This document shows positions 21,330 to 31,976 of a stretch of 64,000 nucleotides of DNA, piece after piece. Source of the stretch: Tanypteryx hageni (lineage: Eukaryota > Arthropoda > Insecta > Odonata > Petaluridae); contig CM054112.1 of assembly GCA_028673005.1 (NCBI GenBank), positions 187,878,564 through 187,942,563 on the forward strand. Reading direction: 5' to 3'. How positions within the stretch are numbered: position 1 is the stretch's first letter; the number at the start of each line of letters is the position of its first letter. The position numbers were made by a program, and so were the translations under genes. The notes beneath the pieces were generated by a model, which was not told the DNA's origin, did no database searches, and saw only the letters and a program-made list of their open reading frames with translations.

Positions 21330-24300
21330 TAAGGAAAAGGAAAGGCAGTAATAAGGGTGGCAACAAGGTGTTGAAGGATGCCCAGTGGACACTTACCAAG
21401 TTGAGGACCAAGTTGGTAAGCTGCTGGGGGAGTCGAAGACACGCAAAAAAACACAAAAACGTAAGCTTTTCGGGCACAAGTATGCCCGTCTTCAGCGATG
21501 GAGAGAGTGCAATTAAAGATGACACACTGGGCGGGTAATGACAAGGCGATGTGAAAAGGTTGATGATTGGAAGAGACGGGGAGGGGGTGTTGTAAGGTAA
21601 GGCGGGTATAACTACATTGTACAGGAGACATTGTGGGCATTGTAGGATGGCTAATAGGGTTAGCGGAGGTTAAGGCCAGGGGGGAGAAAGAGTCAAGAAG
21701 ATGTATATGTGCTAATTCTCATTGTTGGAGAAGGGGGGCAGGAGTGTCATCGGGTAAGGCGCGAATACATTGTACTGTTTTGCTACATTGTAGCAACTAT
21801 TGAAGGAGACATTGTGGGTATCTGAGATTAACGCTAATCCGGTGACCGTTCATACGGATGTTTAACGGGTTGCTGGTGAGGCCTGCGTAAAACGCGGGAC
21901 ATAGGATGCAGGTGAGGAGATAAATGACGTTATGGGTGGTGCAGTTGCTTCTAGAGGTGATGGGGTAGGTGATGTTGGTAGAGGGACTGGAGAAAGAAGA
22001 TGAGGATAGGTGGATAGGGCAAGTGAGACAGCGAGGTTTTCCGCAGGGATGAGACCCTATAGCGAGAGGCGCGGTGGATGCGGGAAGTTCCTTCTTCCAC
22101 AAGATATTTCCTAAATTGGGGAGCCGGCGGAAGGAGAGGAGCGGGGGATTGTAAAAAGGTTGGCAAAGGGGGACTGGTGGGAGGTAGAAGTAAGAATTGG
22201 GTGAGCAGCATGGAGGATTGTTTTGAAGGCCTCTTAGATACAAAGATGGAAAAGTGTGGTTAAAGTGAGTGGAGGGCTGGATGCAAGGATAGTGAGTGTG
22301 TGAGGATGGGATCTATTGGTGGTAGGCGTGATCGCCCTATGGATCTGTTCATGGACCAGGTCTGGAGGGTAGCCACGTTTGAGAAGAGCATCCTCGAGGA
22401 CAGAGTAATACTGTAGAAGAGACGCTCTATCAGAACAAGCCGCCATCCACGTCAAGCAAGGGCATAGGGGATAGAGATTTTGGTATAAAGGGGATGGCAG
22501 CTATCAAAATGGAGGTATTGGAGGCTGTTGGTGGGTTAAATATAAACGCAGGTGCGAATTTTAGTCTTGGATGTAAAGGACGACGTCCAAGAAAGTGATA
22601 TGGGAAGTAGAGGAATGGTGGTTGAAGGAGAGTGACAGGTGAGAGGAGAGGCGCGAAATAAAAGAAAGGAGAGAGTCAGGTTCATGCGTCCAAATCAGGA
22701 AGACATCGTTGATGTATCTCAGCCACAAAAGTAGTCTGAGGGATACGTTCTCCAATTGTCGTATGAGGGCGCCATTCGAGTACCCATCGCAGTACCTCTA
22801 ATTTGAAGGTAGTGGCGCCCTCCAAAGGAGAAATTGTTCATTTTGAGCACCATTTCCGCCAAGTTTAATAAGAAATGGGATGAGGGTCTTGCGTCGAGTG
22901 GTCTTGAGTCCAGGAGTTTACTTAGGGCAAAGAGTCCGTCATAGTGGGGGATGTTTGTGTAGAGGGAACAGACGTCGATAGTGGCCAAAATGGTATTGGG
23001 TGGGAGAGGAAGGGGGAGGTGTTTGAGGCGTTGGAGGGAGTAGTTAGTGTCTTGGATGAAGGATGGGAATTGACGAATGAGAGGTTGTAGGTGGGAGTCC
23101 ACAAATGCGGAGATTCGTTCTGTAGGGGAATTAAAGCTGGCAGCAATGGGGCGGCCAGGAATGTTTGGTTTATGGATTTTTGGGAGAAGGTAGAAAGTGG
23201 GTGTGCGGGGTTTGTTGGGGATCAATAGAGCAATGGCAGAATTGGAAAGGCCTTCTTGTTTTCCTTAGGAGTGAAGATAGGACGCTATTTGGGAGGAGTG
23301 GCGGTCTGTGGGGTTGAAAGTAAGGTGATGGTAAAAGATTTCGTCGGAAAGTTGGCGCTCGGCTTACTCGTTGTATTTGGCGCGGTCCATCACAACCGTG
23401 ATGGTGTCCTTGTTGGCTGGGAGGATGATGATATTGTCAGTATGTTTAAGGGTAAAAATGGCATACCTTTCACATCTGGTAAGATTGTGTGTGTGGTCGA
23501 TTAGGTCGGAAAAGTTGGGCTGGGAGATTCTAAATAGGATATAATTGAGGTATTGATCAACCGGGTGTTGGGAGGGAAGGGTGAGTGGAATGTATTGGGA
23601 ATGAGAATGAAAATGGAAAAGGAAGAAGTTTTTGGTTGGCAGAGGTAAGAGAGCCTTCTTTGCGAGGGCTGGTGCGAGCAAAGGACTGGACGTCGGCAAG
23701 GAGGCGAAAATGATCAAATTTGGTAGTGGGACAAAAAGAAAGGCCGCGGGTAAGGAGTTCCTTCTCGGCAGGGGTGAGAACGTGGGAAGAAAGGTTCATG
23801 ACATCGTCTGGTTGGCAAGATGTGGAGGAGGTGGCAAGGTGCGCGAAACATTGGAGCGCTTCAAAGGTGTCCGGGTTGGGAATGTGCGGGTCTTATTTAG
23901 GATAAAGAGTCATGATGGCGTTGGAAATCCCAGAAGGTCCGCAAGGCAGGAAGTTTGGCCGAGGAGTGGCGGGGATGGAGGTGGTTTGTTGTCCTCGCCA
24001 GCTAGTATGAACGGAAGAGGTAGACCAAGTTTGAGGTGCCGGACACAAATCAGGGAGAGTTTACGGAGAAGTCTGTTGCGATGTGCGGTAATATCTTTAG
24101 CCGTATGAAGGAGAGCGGCGTGAAGGTCGGATATGGAATTCGATGAATGACAAAGATGAAGAACGAGAGATTTACAATTGGCGAAGTGGGCGTTAGAGAG
24201 GGTGGTGTAATGGTGTATGGTGGAACGAATAATACGGAGCGAGGCGAGGTGATGCGTGAAGGCAAGGGAAGCGCGGATAGGGGGAGGCCTGAAAGAGGAA

Positions 24301-24480
24301 TTCTGATTGTGAGACATTTGGGAGTGAGTTCAAGTTCAAGGCAGGAGTTGAGGAATTCAATCTGGCAGTTGAGGGAAATGTGTCTGCCGAGATGAAAACG
24401 GAGACGGGTCAGTTCCATGGTGGAAGAGAAGGATAAGAGGAAAATACGACAGGAGAGAAAAGTACAGTAAAGTAATAGAC
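21326..24480 (-). mobile_element. Penelope-like element (copy 1), near full length, decayed
   Basis: On the minus strand the parts lie in the correct order. N-terminal region from ATG 24418 (MELTRLRFHLGRHISLNCQI), switching frame near 24310. Next is LTPAEKELLTRGLSFCPTTK (about 23780). Then comes the reverse transcriptase: TFYLLPKIHKPNIPGRPIAA, TILATIDVCSLYTNIPHYDG and RGTAMGTRMAPSY (23225-22770), with RYINDVFLIWTHEPDSLL (22720-22660). The linker (22455-22234) and GIY-YIG region (GKPRCLTCPIHL; HNVIYLLTCILCPAFYAGLT, about 22100-21880) close the order. At least five frame changes separate the pieces. The active-site YxDD is YIND, so the enzyme is dead twice over. The element lies inside an intron of the large gene. 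Confidence 0.85.
21464..21500 (-). ncRNA. Hammerhead-ribozyme-like motif of the Penelope-like element
   Basis: The minus strand reads CTGAAGA (21495-21489), a stem CGGGCA...TGCCCG (21488-21483 with 21476-21471) closed by TACTTG, then AAAA. CTGANGA, stem II and (G)AAA is the core order of a hammerhead ribozyme. Such ribozymes are known from Penelope-like elements. The third stem and cleavage site are not evident, so activity is doubtful. Confidence 0.45.
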
Positions 24481-25038
24481 AAATAAGGAGAAAAATGGAT
24501 GCTAAATCGTTGGAATAGCATGTACGAGTATGTTATTATATACTTCCAGCAAGATTTTCCTTCGTATTATAAACTTACATCTACTATAATTTTCTAAAAT
24601 AAATTATTTTAACTTTTAGTTAAAATTAATTTCCAGACAAGATTAAATAAATAAATCTGTCAAAATAAAAATTAATAGAATATCTAAATCCTCGTCAATT
24701 TACATCCGGCTCCTTAAAACATAGATACAATATTTTATATTATTTTCCGTCCACATCAATGTGAGAAAAGACACTTCTACAATCAAATCCAAGCTGCTAA
24801 AACTGAATGAGATCGGAATGACCACTACTGAATTATTTCCATTTCTCAAGGTCATAATTAAACAGATTTACACACAACACCGGCGCTCAATTTTAGAACG
24901 GCAGAGGAAGCAGGATTAAGATTATTTTGAGTGGCTGAAGGAAATAATACATGCAGTGAGGAGGACGACTTTCTTGGGAGAGGAAATCAAAAGATCAGAC
25001 CGCGAATGTGCAAATTTGCATCATCGAAAGATACCTAC
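24481..25038. other. AT-rich intron segment
   Basis: Between the Penelope-like element and the Cys-rich linker exon; nothing recognised. Confidence 0.4.
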
Positions 25039-25176
25039 CGGAAGTGGGGAGCGTAGGGATGCACTGGGCGCGGACGTGGGTCACGGCACCGGTCACGGCC
25101 TCGGACGCGTATGCGAAACAGTATTCGGAGAATCTCTCGGTGAAGAGTGAGCAGTCGAACCAAGCGGTGTGCTTAC
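25039..25176 (-). CDS. Cys-rich linker exon upstream of the TSP1 repeat
   Basis: This 138-nt exon has no internal start codon. Acceptor TCTCGTTTCAG|GT takes phase 1, and donor ACTTCCG|GTAGGTATC returns phase 1. It encodes KHTAWFDCSLFTERFSEYCF then AYASEAVTGAVTHVRAQCIP. The three cysteines and aromatic residues look like a compact disulfide-bonded segment directly before the TSP1 domain. The phases match both neighbours exactly, which is the main support. No named domain is recognised. Confidence 0.87.
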
Positions 25177-25704
25177 CTGAAACGAGATTAAAAACGGAAT
25201 ATTAAAGAGAAGAATAACATATTCCATTAATTAATTAATTAACCCTTTAAACAACCAGTGCGAGATAATTCCGGTGATCTCCACAAGCACGTTCATACAC
25301 ATGGAAAACACGATTGTTCATTAATATTAATGGAAGAGCAAAAATGACGGCTCGGTTCTTTAAAAAATAAATTAAAAGGGCAATGCACCTTTTAATTAGA
25401 CATTTAATTATTTAAAAATAGGTGCTTGATATGATCTGATGGACTCTGCTGAAGTGTTGTTTCGAATTAGTAAGTCAACAACCGTATCTGAAAAAGTTAG
25501 TAGAAATGCTTACACTTTAAGGCACGTTAGATAATTCTTGTGTCATAAACAAGTACATAGTTATTTGATTCGTAGATACGAATAGCTTCGTCTAAGACGT
25601 AATTCATTAGATATTAAAGCTTCAGATAATTCATCTAAAAGGTTGCTACGATAAACTGCTTTTATCAATATCGTTTTCAATAAAATAAGAATACAATACC
25701 CATA

Positions 25705-25946
25705 ATTTAAAAAAATACAAAACAGGTGTATTCAGAAACATCTTTTAAGATTATGTACACCGGTTTTCCATGACAAAGCATTAAAGTTTATGTTCTACAT
25801 CCATTACTTTAGAATATTGAATAAAATTTTGATATTTGAAAGATATGAATACATTATTTCTAGGAATAATAAGTACGAGATTTTAAGTTAAATAATAAAA
25901 AAAGAATATTTTCCTCCCCGTCATAGTGACGGGCTTTTATACTTGT
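25705..25946 (+). mobile_element. Helitron 3' end, copy A
   Basis: The right end is CCCGTCATAGTGACGGG, a perfect 7-bp hairpin, followed by CTTTTATACTTG and T. This is the Helitron arrangement of a hairpin about 11 nt before a CTRR-like end and a T. The preceding 200 bp is closely similar to 31695-31934 (shared GACAAAGCATTAAAGTTTAT and GAGATTTTAAGTTAAAT). No coding part is attached to this copy. Confidence 0.6.
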
Positions 25947-26270
25947 AATAAATATAATAAGCATCTAGCCTGTTCAGATGTCTTATAATCCTTTTTATCA
26001 TTAAGGCTGTTAACAGTCCAAATAAGATAGATATTTTTATGACATTCGAGTTTACTTTTATAATTACCACGTTATCTATTGTTACATACAAAATTTCGCT
26101 AACATTATAATATTAATAGTTTAAAATCACACTTTCATTAACGAATAAATCGATCTAGTATCGATATCAGCGTGTTCGACTTCGATAAGGAAATTCATAT
26201 CAATCAACAACCGAGGACACTTTTGCGAAAAACACCTAAAATAGCGTTCCATTCTTCCAATGTCTCTTAC
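25947..26270. other. AT-rich intron segment
   Basis: Between the Helitron end and the ectodomain exon; nothing recognised. Confidence 0.4.
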
Positions 26271-27507
26271 CTTTGTAAATCTTCTTCTCCGCCACGTATC
26301 GGAGAGACGGATGCGAGAGAGTGGCTGCTGCACCAACAGAGGCGTCCGACCCCAACCAGAAAGGAGGCAGTATGGCCGACACATCCGGTCTCTCTCTTCC
26401 GAACACCCTGACCCGATCCGAACCTTCCAGGATACACTGAGGGTACTCGAAAAGCACGGGGACCCCGGACGGCGCGGGTTCTAACGTCTCGGGCTTCACG
26501 TGGGCGTCGCTGCACGGGAACACGCTCCTCGCGTGCACCGTGAACACGTAGCCTTTGCTCAGATGTACGTGAATCGCCTCGCTGGAGGACCAAAGGGAAG
26601 GGGGCGGAGGTTCCGGGAGCTTCTGGGGAGAAGTCAACCGCTCTCCGCCGTCCGGGTCGTCCCCGTATTCTCCGTCCCCGCTCCCTCCCCTCCTCTCCCT
26701 CCCCCCCTCCGCCCCCCACGCTTCCCCCCAGTCCTCGCTGCCGTCGTCGCGCTCTCCGTCCCCGCTCCCCTCCCACCAATTGTCCCCGCCGTCCCACTCG
26801 TCCGCCTCCCTCCCGCGCCTTCTCCCGCCGCCTCCCGATGACTCTTCTGCAGACGCATCCCCGAGGACTTTCCCGCTTCTCTCGCCCCCTCTCCCTATGC
26901 TTTCTGCGTAGCCATGCCTGTTGACTATTTCGCCCTTGGACTTGACCGTCCTTACGGCTTCGGCCTCAGCGGTATCCCTCGAGCCTGCGCCTCCCTTGAC
27001 CTCTCGATGTTTCGTTCTACGTGAAGATTCGACCACGGTACCGAACTTCGAGGCGCCGTTTTCTCCTATGGACCCCTCGTCTTTCCCTTCCGCGTTCCTA
27101 TCCTCTGCCACCTGACCTCCCCCGTCCATCTCCGCCGATTCCGATTCGTCGTGTGACCCTATCGAAGCGGAGTATTTGTCATTGCTTTCGATCTTTCCCG
27201 CGAGAATCGATATTTTTACGCCGTCATTTCTTCTCGGGGTGCGTCTCGCCGTGGCTTCGTGGGAAATCATTGTCGTTGATTCTCCCTCCGCCACTCCGCC
27301 GCTTCTTTTCCTCCGCTTCCCTCCCGATCTTCCCTTCTCGTTCTCGCCGCCCGCCTCCCCGATTCCTTCTCCCTCCTTCATCGTGTAGTTGGACCTCACT
27401 TGCACCATGTAAACACCGGCTTGTCCGAACGCCTCGCAGGGAAGTATCACCTGGTGTCGATAATTGGGGCACTCCGGAAAGTCGGCCAGTTCCTCCGTGA
27501 ACACGGT
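26271..27507 (-). CDS. Ectodomain exon with Cys-containing strands and a low-complexity insert
   Basis: Acceptor CTTATGCAG|ACC at 27507 continues phase 0 as TVFTEELADFPECPNYRHQV, followed by LPCEAFGQAGVYMVQVRSNY. A charged, Gly/Arg/Glu-rich insert of roughly 250 residues follows (27380-26620). Ordered sequence then resumes (IHVHLSKGYVFTVHARSVFP, CSDAHVKPETLEPAPSGVPV, LFEYPQCILEGSDRVRVFGR). It ends KKIYK-G at donor AAAG|GTAAGAG, phase 1. The GxYxVxV strand and spaced cysteines resemble the strands of the preceding exon, so this is probably a second module of the same type. The insert lies in a loop and looks disordered. Confidence 0.85.
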
Positions 27508-28097
27508 CTGCATAAGACGAAAGAAAATATTAAATTCTAAGATATGTATTGCTACTTTCGTAAATTAAATTCTTTCGTTTAATTTAATCGTTATCGTGGC
27601 GAAAACATGATGATGTTATCACTGAATATATATTAAGAGAAATTTATCTTTCATGATACAAAAAAGTGAGTGAGATAGGAAATTTTACATTAACGTTCCA
27701 TGCAGGTGCGTGTGGTGTCATAAGAAATTGAACGTCTTTGTATATTCGCAATGAGAATATCTCGATATCACCCGGCCAAATAATAAAGGATGGAATAAAA
27801 ATAGAAGTAGGCATCATGTCTCTTCAATTTCTCAGAAAGTCATTAGCTTAGATTTTATGTCACCTCACTTGACCCACACTGGCGTAAACATAATCTTATA
27901 AGAATCAACACAAATAATGGGATAAGAAATCCGGTCATGCTGTACGATAGCAGGTCGATCAACTGCGAGAATAACAAAAAAGCTTGTAACTCAAAAACTA
28001 TCAATTATTTTTTAATCAAACTTTCAGAAATTACTTGACAGCACTGCTATTAAATATTAAGCTGATCAGCATTGATATTTAAATCATGGGTTCCATT

Positions 28098-28848
28098 CAG
28101 GGTTGCCAACCAGTGAAAATGATTTTTACGGACAATATGGAAAAACATTACGGACATTTTTGCGTAATATTAAGATGTCTCAAAAAGACATAAGTGAACA
28201 ATATTCAATACTCTCATTCATAAATCGCAAAAGAAATGTTATTTACGTTAGTTTAGCTCACTTATTAGGGAAACAGGAAATTTTGAATGTGTTTAGCAAA
28301 ATTTCTTGGAACACAAATACTACTACCTGATTTTTCATTCAGAACATTTTGTTTAATATTTTTAATTTGTGGCCATTGAAAAAGAAAGGTTGCCTTATTT
28401 TAAAGAATATAACCAAAATGAGAATATATAAGATAAACATATATTTTTTAAATCAGCGGTATTCAAACTAAAGTACGCATATCCCTGGGGATACGCGAGA
28501 CCTTTCAAAGAGATACGATATTAGGGATGTCTAAGTAAAATCTAATAATTATCTCACCCATAAAATATACGTAAATCATATAATTAGGAAGTAGATATAT
28601 AGTTGTAGACTCTATCCAATAATAAACAAAGTTTGTTAGCTATAAAATATACCCGAGGACACGAATTTCGTCAAACATATTTTAAGGGGTACAACGATTA
28701 AAAAGGTTGAATACCAAAGCTTTAAACCTCTGGATATTTCTTAGCATTTTTACGGACATCTAAATATTTTTACGAACCTTACGAACCCGTCCATTTTTTG
28801 CTCTTTTTTACGGACTTTCCGTAAATTTACGAACAGTTGGCAACCCTG
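28098..28848. mobile_element. hAT element with exact 8-bp target duplication, carrying a nested hAT MITE
   Basis: The left end is CAGGGTTGCCAACCAGTGA. The right end, read inward, is CAGGGTTGCCAACTGTTCG; the first 13 nt are identical. The flanks are GTTCCATT at 28090-28097 and GTTCCATT at 28849-28856, identical. The internal sequence is AT-rich (TTTTTACGGAC repeated near both ends) and shows no transposase, so it is non-autonomous. A second hAT MITE has inserted at 28454-28719. Confidence 0.9.
28454..28719. mobile_element. Nested hAT-type MITE
   Basis: The left end is CAGCGGTATTCAAACTAAAG. The right end, read inward, is CTTTGGTATTCAACCTTTTT. The core GGTATTCAA is shared in inverted order. The flanks TTTTAAAT and CTTTAAAC share six of eight bases, consistent with an older duplication that has drifted. 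It lies inside the element at 28098-28848 and so inserted later than its host. Confidence 0.7.
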
Positions 28849-29376
28849 GTTCCATTACAGGAGCGTTTATTTTCTCCATTTGATTAATATGGGGCTGAAT
28901 GTAGCATGTTAATCATTTGCATATTAAAATTACTTAAAATCATCATAGGGATGCGAAACTTGAAACAACTAACGCCTTAAAAAATGAAATTTTATTTTCT
29001 TGCCTTCGATTTCTGAATATGCAACGATTCTGTCCACAAATTAGTTTTTAACGCAAGGTGATTTGAATTGTTGCCGGTTTCATGTAATTTCTTACGGCTG
29101 ACTGGGATTATAATCATGCGTCGCATTTGTTCAAAAATTCACAAAATTTCGACGCTATTTTGCAGTTTAAACAATACCTTGGTTACGATAAACAATACGA
29201 AGATAACGAACAAACAAATATTCTATTGTTCATTGATATTGTGTGTTAATAATGAATCCCAAGCCAGATAAATTATTGTATTATAAATAATTGTGCTTCA
29301 CTATTCTTTTTGGTTTGTCCTTCTATTCTCGCTTTTTGAGAGCAAAAACTTACGTGTATACTTTTCATAAAAATAT

Positions 29377-30688
29377 GATGTGGCCACCACATGACTTTCT
29401 TCATACCTGTAATATTTCTAAAAATTCCAAATAGGTTACATAATAATAAATATTTTAAGAAACCGATAAAATTTTAGACTTCACAAGTAACAGAAATAGA
29501 CTCATACCATAGCCTTCTGATATTGGATATAGCCAGGACACTCCAACAGTGAAGAAAATAAAAAGGAGCATTACTAAGACGTAAATAAGCGCCAATTGTT
29601 AACAATGATAGGTGGTGGCAGCTAAAAAATTAATTTTTAAAATATCTCTTAAACAATGGAAAAATGTTTCCAACAAAGGCTATATAAAATTAAATTTCCT
29701 ACAACATTTATTCCAATATATTTTACATTAATCAAATATTAAAGCAAATATGTCTTTAAAACGGATAAGTGACAAGAGTAAACACCCACTTCCGGTTGAC
29801 CGATTTGTACAAAAAACTAATCAGTTCTTCTGACTTTTATGAAAATGTTAAATATAAAATTTCGCGTTGACCTGATAAATAGTTTTTGAGTTAAAGCACC
29901 CACAAAAGGACTGTCACATACGCACACACACACAGGCATCATCGATGAAATGGTCAAAACGTGTTCAGGGGACTTCAAAACGTGTATATTGCTGCCGACG
30001 TGCAATATATTCATTTTTACTTTCTCCATACGTAATACAGGGGAAAGTATTGTTTTCATGAAAAAAATCGACTTCGAGATTTCAACGGAAATACACGTTT
30101 TTTTACGACCTGCTGTTTCCCTCTGGCCTACGCGCAATGGGTATCTGAGAAGTAGTGCAATGAATAGCTAGTCAGTTAAAAATTTTAGAAAGAAAGGAGA
30201 CTTCCCAATTTATGTACACGTTTTGATGTCCCCTGAACACGCTTTGACCATTTTCTTGATGATGTCTGTGTGTGTGTGTGATAACTTTTTTGTGGGTGCT
30301 CTAACTCAAAAACTATTAATCAGGTCAACGCAAAATTTTATATTTAATATGTTTATAAAAGTCACAAGAACTGATTAGTTTTGGTAGAAATCGGCCAACC
30401 GAAGAAGAGATATCTTATATTTTTAGCTGCCGCCACCACGCCACCTACCGACGACTATTGTTAACAATTGACGCTTAGTTATGTCTTAGTAACGCTCCTT
30501 GTTCTTTTCTTAATTGTTGGAGCTTTGTGGCTATATCCAATATCAGAAGGCTATGTTTTGAGTTTATTTCTGTTCTTTATAAAGTCTAAAATTTTCTCGC
30601 AGTTTCTTAAAATATTTATTATCATTTAACCTATTTGGAATTTTTAGAAATATTACAGATATGGAGAAAGTCATGTGGTGGCCACATC
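29377..30688. repeat. Long imperfect inverted repeat (foldback)
   Basis: The left arm 29377-29990 (GATGTGGCCACCACATGACT ... GGGGACTTCAAAACGTGTAT) is the reverse complement of the right arm 30213-30688 (TACACGTTTTGATGTCCCCT ... AGTCATGTGGTGGCCACATC). Internal shared landmarks include the CA/GT-repeat words at 29925-29936 and 30268-30280 and CCAATTGTTAACAAT / ATTGTTAACAATTG. The left arm has roughly 130 nt extra near 29625-29790. The spacer is about 220 nt. It looks like a foldback-type element or an old inverted duplication. Confidence 0.82.
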
Positions 30689-30879
30689 AGATTTTTAGAA
30701 ACGTACTTGGCAGCAACAATGCTCCAATGTTAATCTTATGGGAATTTTTCGAATTAAAAAATTTTTTGGGGTACTTAAACTTAAAAACTTTCCGTTTTCG
30801 CATTTTTTTCACTTTTATTCGGGGCGAGATTGGGACTGTGCAGTCCCCTCTTCCACCTAACCCCAGATGGGATGGATGG

Positions 30880-31190
30880 GGAGATGAGAGGGGGAAGAAT
30901 AGGAAGGAGAGCGGAATGGAGAATGGAAAGGAGGAAATGAGGGAGAATAGGAGGGAGAGAGAGAGATAAATAGAGAGGGAGAATAGGAGGGAGAGAGAGA
31001 TAAATAGAGAGGGAGAATAGGAGGGAGAGAGAGAATAGGAGGGAATGAGAGGGAGAGAGGGGGAATGAGTGGGAGAGAGGGGGAATGAGAGGGAGAAAGG
31101 GAGAAGAGGAGAGAGCGAGAGATATTAGGAAGGAGAGAGAATAGGAGGGAGGGATAGAAGATAAGAGAAAGGGAGGAAGAATGGGAAGTA
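30880..31190 (+). repeat. GA-rich block with about 36-bp tandem units
   Basis: GAGAGATAAATAGAGAGGGA followed by GAATAGGAGGGAGAGA recurs several times between 30955 and 31040, then decays into irregular GGGAGAGA sequence. ORFs here are translations of the repeat. Confidence 0.75.
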
Positions 31191-31334
31191 CCTTAATTTT
31201 AATATTGTCTGCACATACCCGTCATATTTGACTGGAAATTATGCTAGCATGAGTAATATATACGTACTTATTTAGTACCTTAATATGAGCCAACAAGCAT
31301 TTAACGTGTCGTCCAGAGAGAGGGAGAGAGATGC

Positions 31335-31934
31335 ATGGAAATAAGGAGGAAGGGAGAGGAGGTAAAAGGACGTAATTTCCTATCATCATCATCAACTTTT
31401 TGTATGACAATAAATAAGGATCAAGGACAAACATTTTCTCATGTAGATCTTATTCTGGATGAGACAGTTTTTGCTCATGGTCAATTATATTTTGCACTAT
31501 CGCGAACCAGAAATGGAAATAATTTGAGTTGATGTTAAAAATTCAAAATAACAATAAAAATTGAAAAATTACACCCGTGTTTTCACCGTGAAAGTTGTGT
31601 ATAAAGAGATTTTAAATCTCTGTTTTGTTATTAAATTTTATAATATTTAATTTTGTTTAATTTTTCTTATCCTGTTGCATTTTTAATGCATTTTTTTAAT
31701 TAAAAAAATACTAAACCAGTGTGTGCAGAAATATCTTAAATAATGTACAACGGTTTTCTATGACAAAGCATTAAAGTTTATGTTCTAAATCCATTATGTT
31801 AGAATATTGAATAAAATTGTGATATTTGAAAGATAAGAATAAATTATTTCCTAAGAATAATAAGCGCGAGATTTTAAGTTAAATTATAAATAATATATTC
31901 CTTCCCGTCATATTGGCAGGATTTTATACCAGTG
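31335..31934 (+). mobile_element. Helitron remnant: helicase C-terminus plus 3' end (copy B)
   Basis: The + strand ORF 31335-31532 contains FCMTINKDQGQTFSHVDLIL, then DETVFAHGQLYFALSRTRN. This is the end of the Pif1-type helicase of Helitrons (AMTINKSQGQTF...VFSHGQLYVALSR). About 400 bp later the 3' terminus CCCGTCATATTGGCAGG plus ATTTTATACCAG-T matches copy A at 25912-25946, with a damaged hairpin. The rest of the Rep-helicase is absent. The terminus lies about 43 bp from the donor of the giant exon. Confidence 0.75.
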
Positions 31935-31976
31935 ACAACAGTACATAATATTTCTGTCCGTCGGCGTCGGTCTGAC

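Noticed and set aside
27021..27500. 159-codon + strand ORF, and others at 26500-27388
   Set aside because: Shadows of the ectodomain exon 27507-26271.
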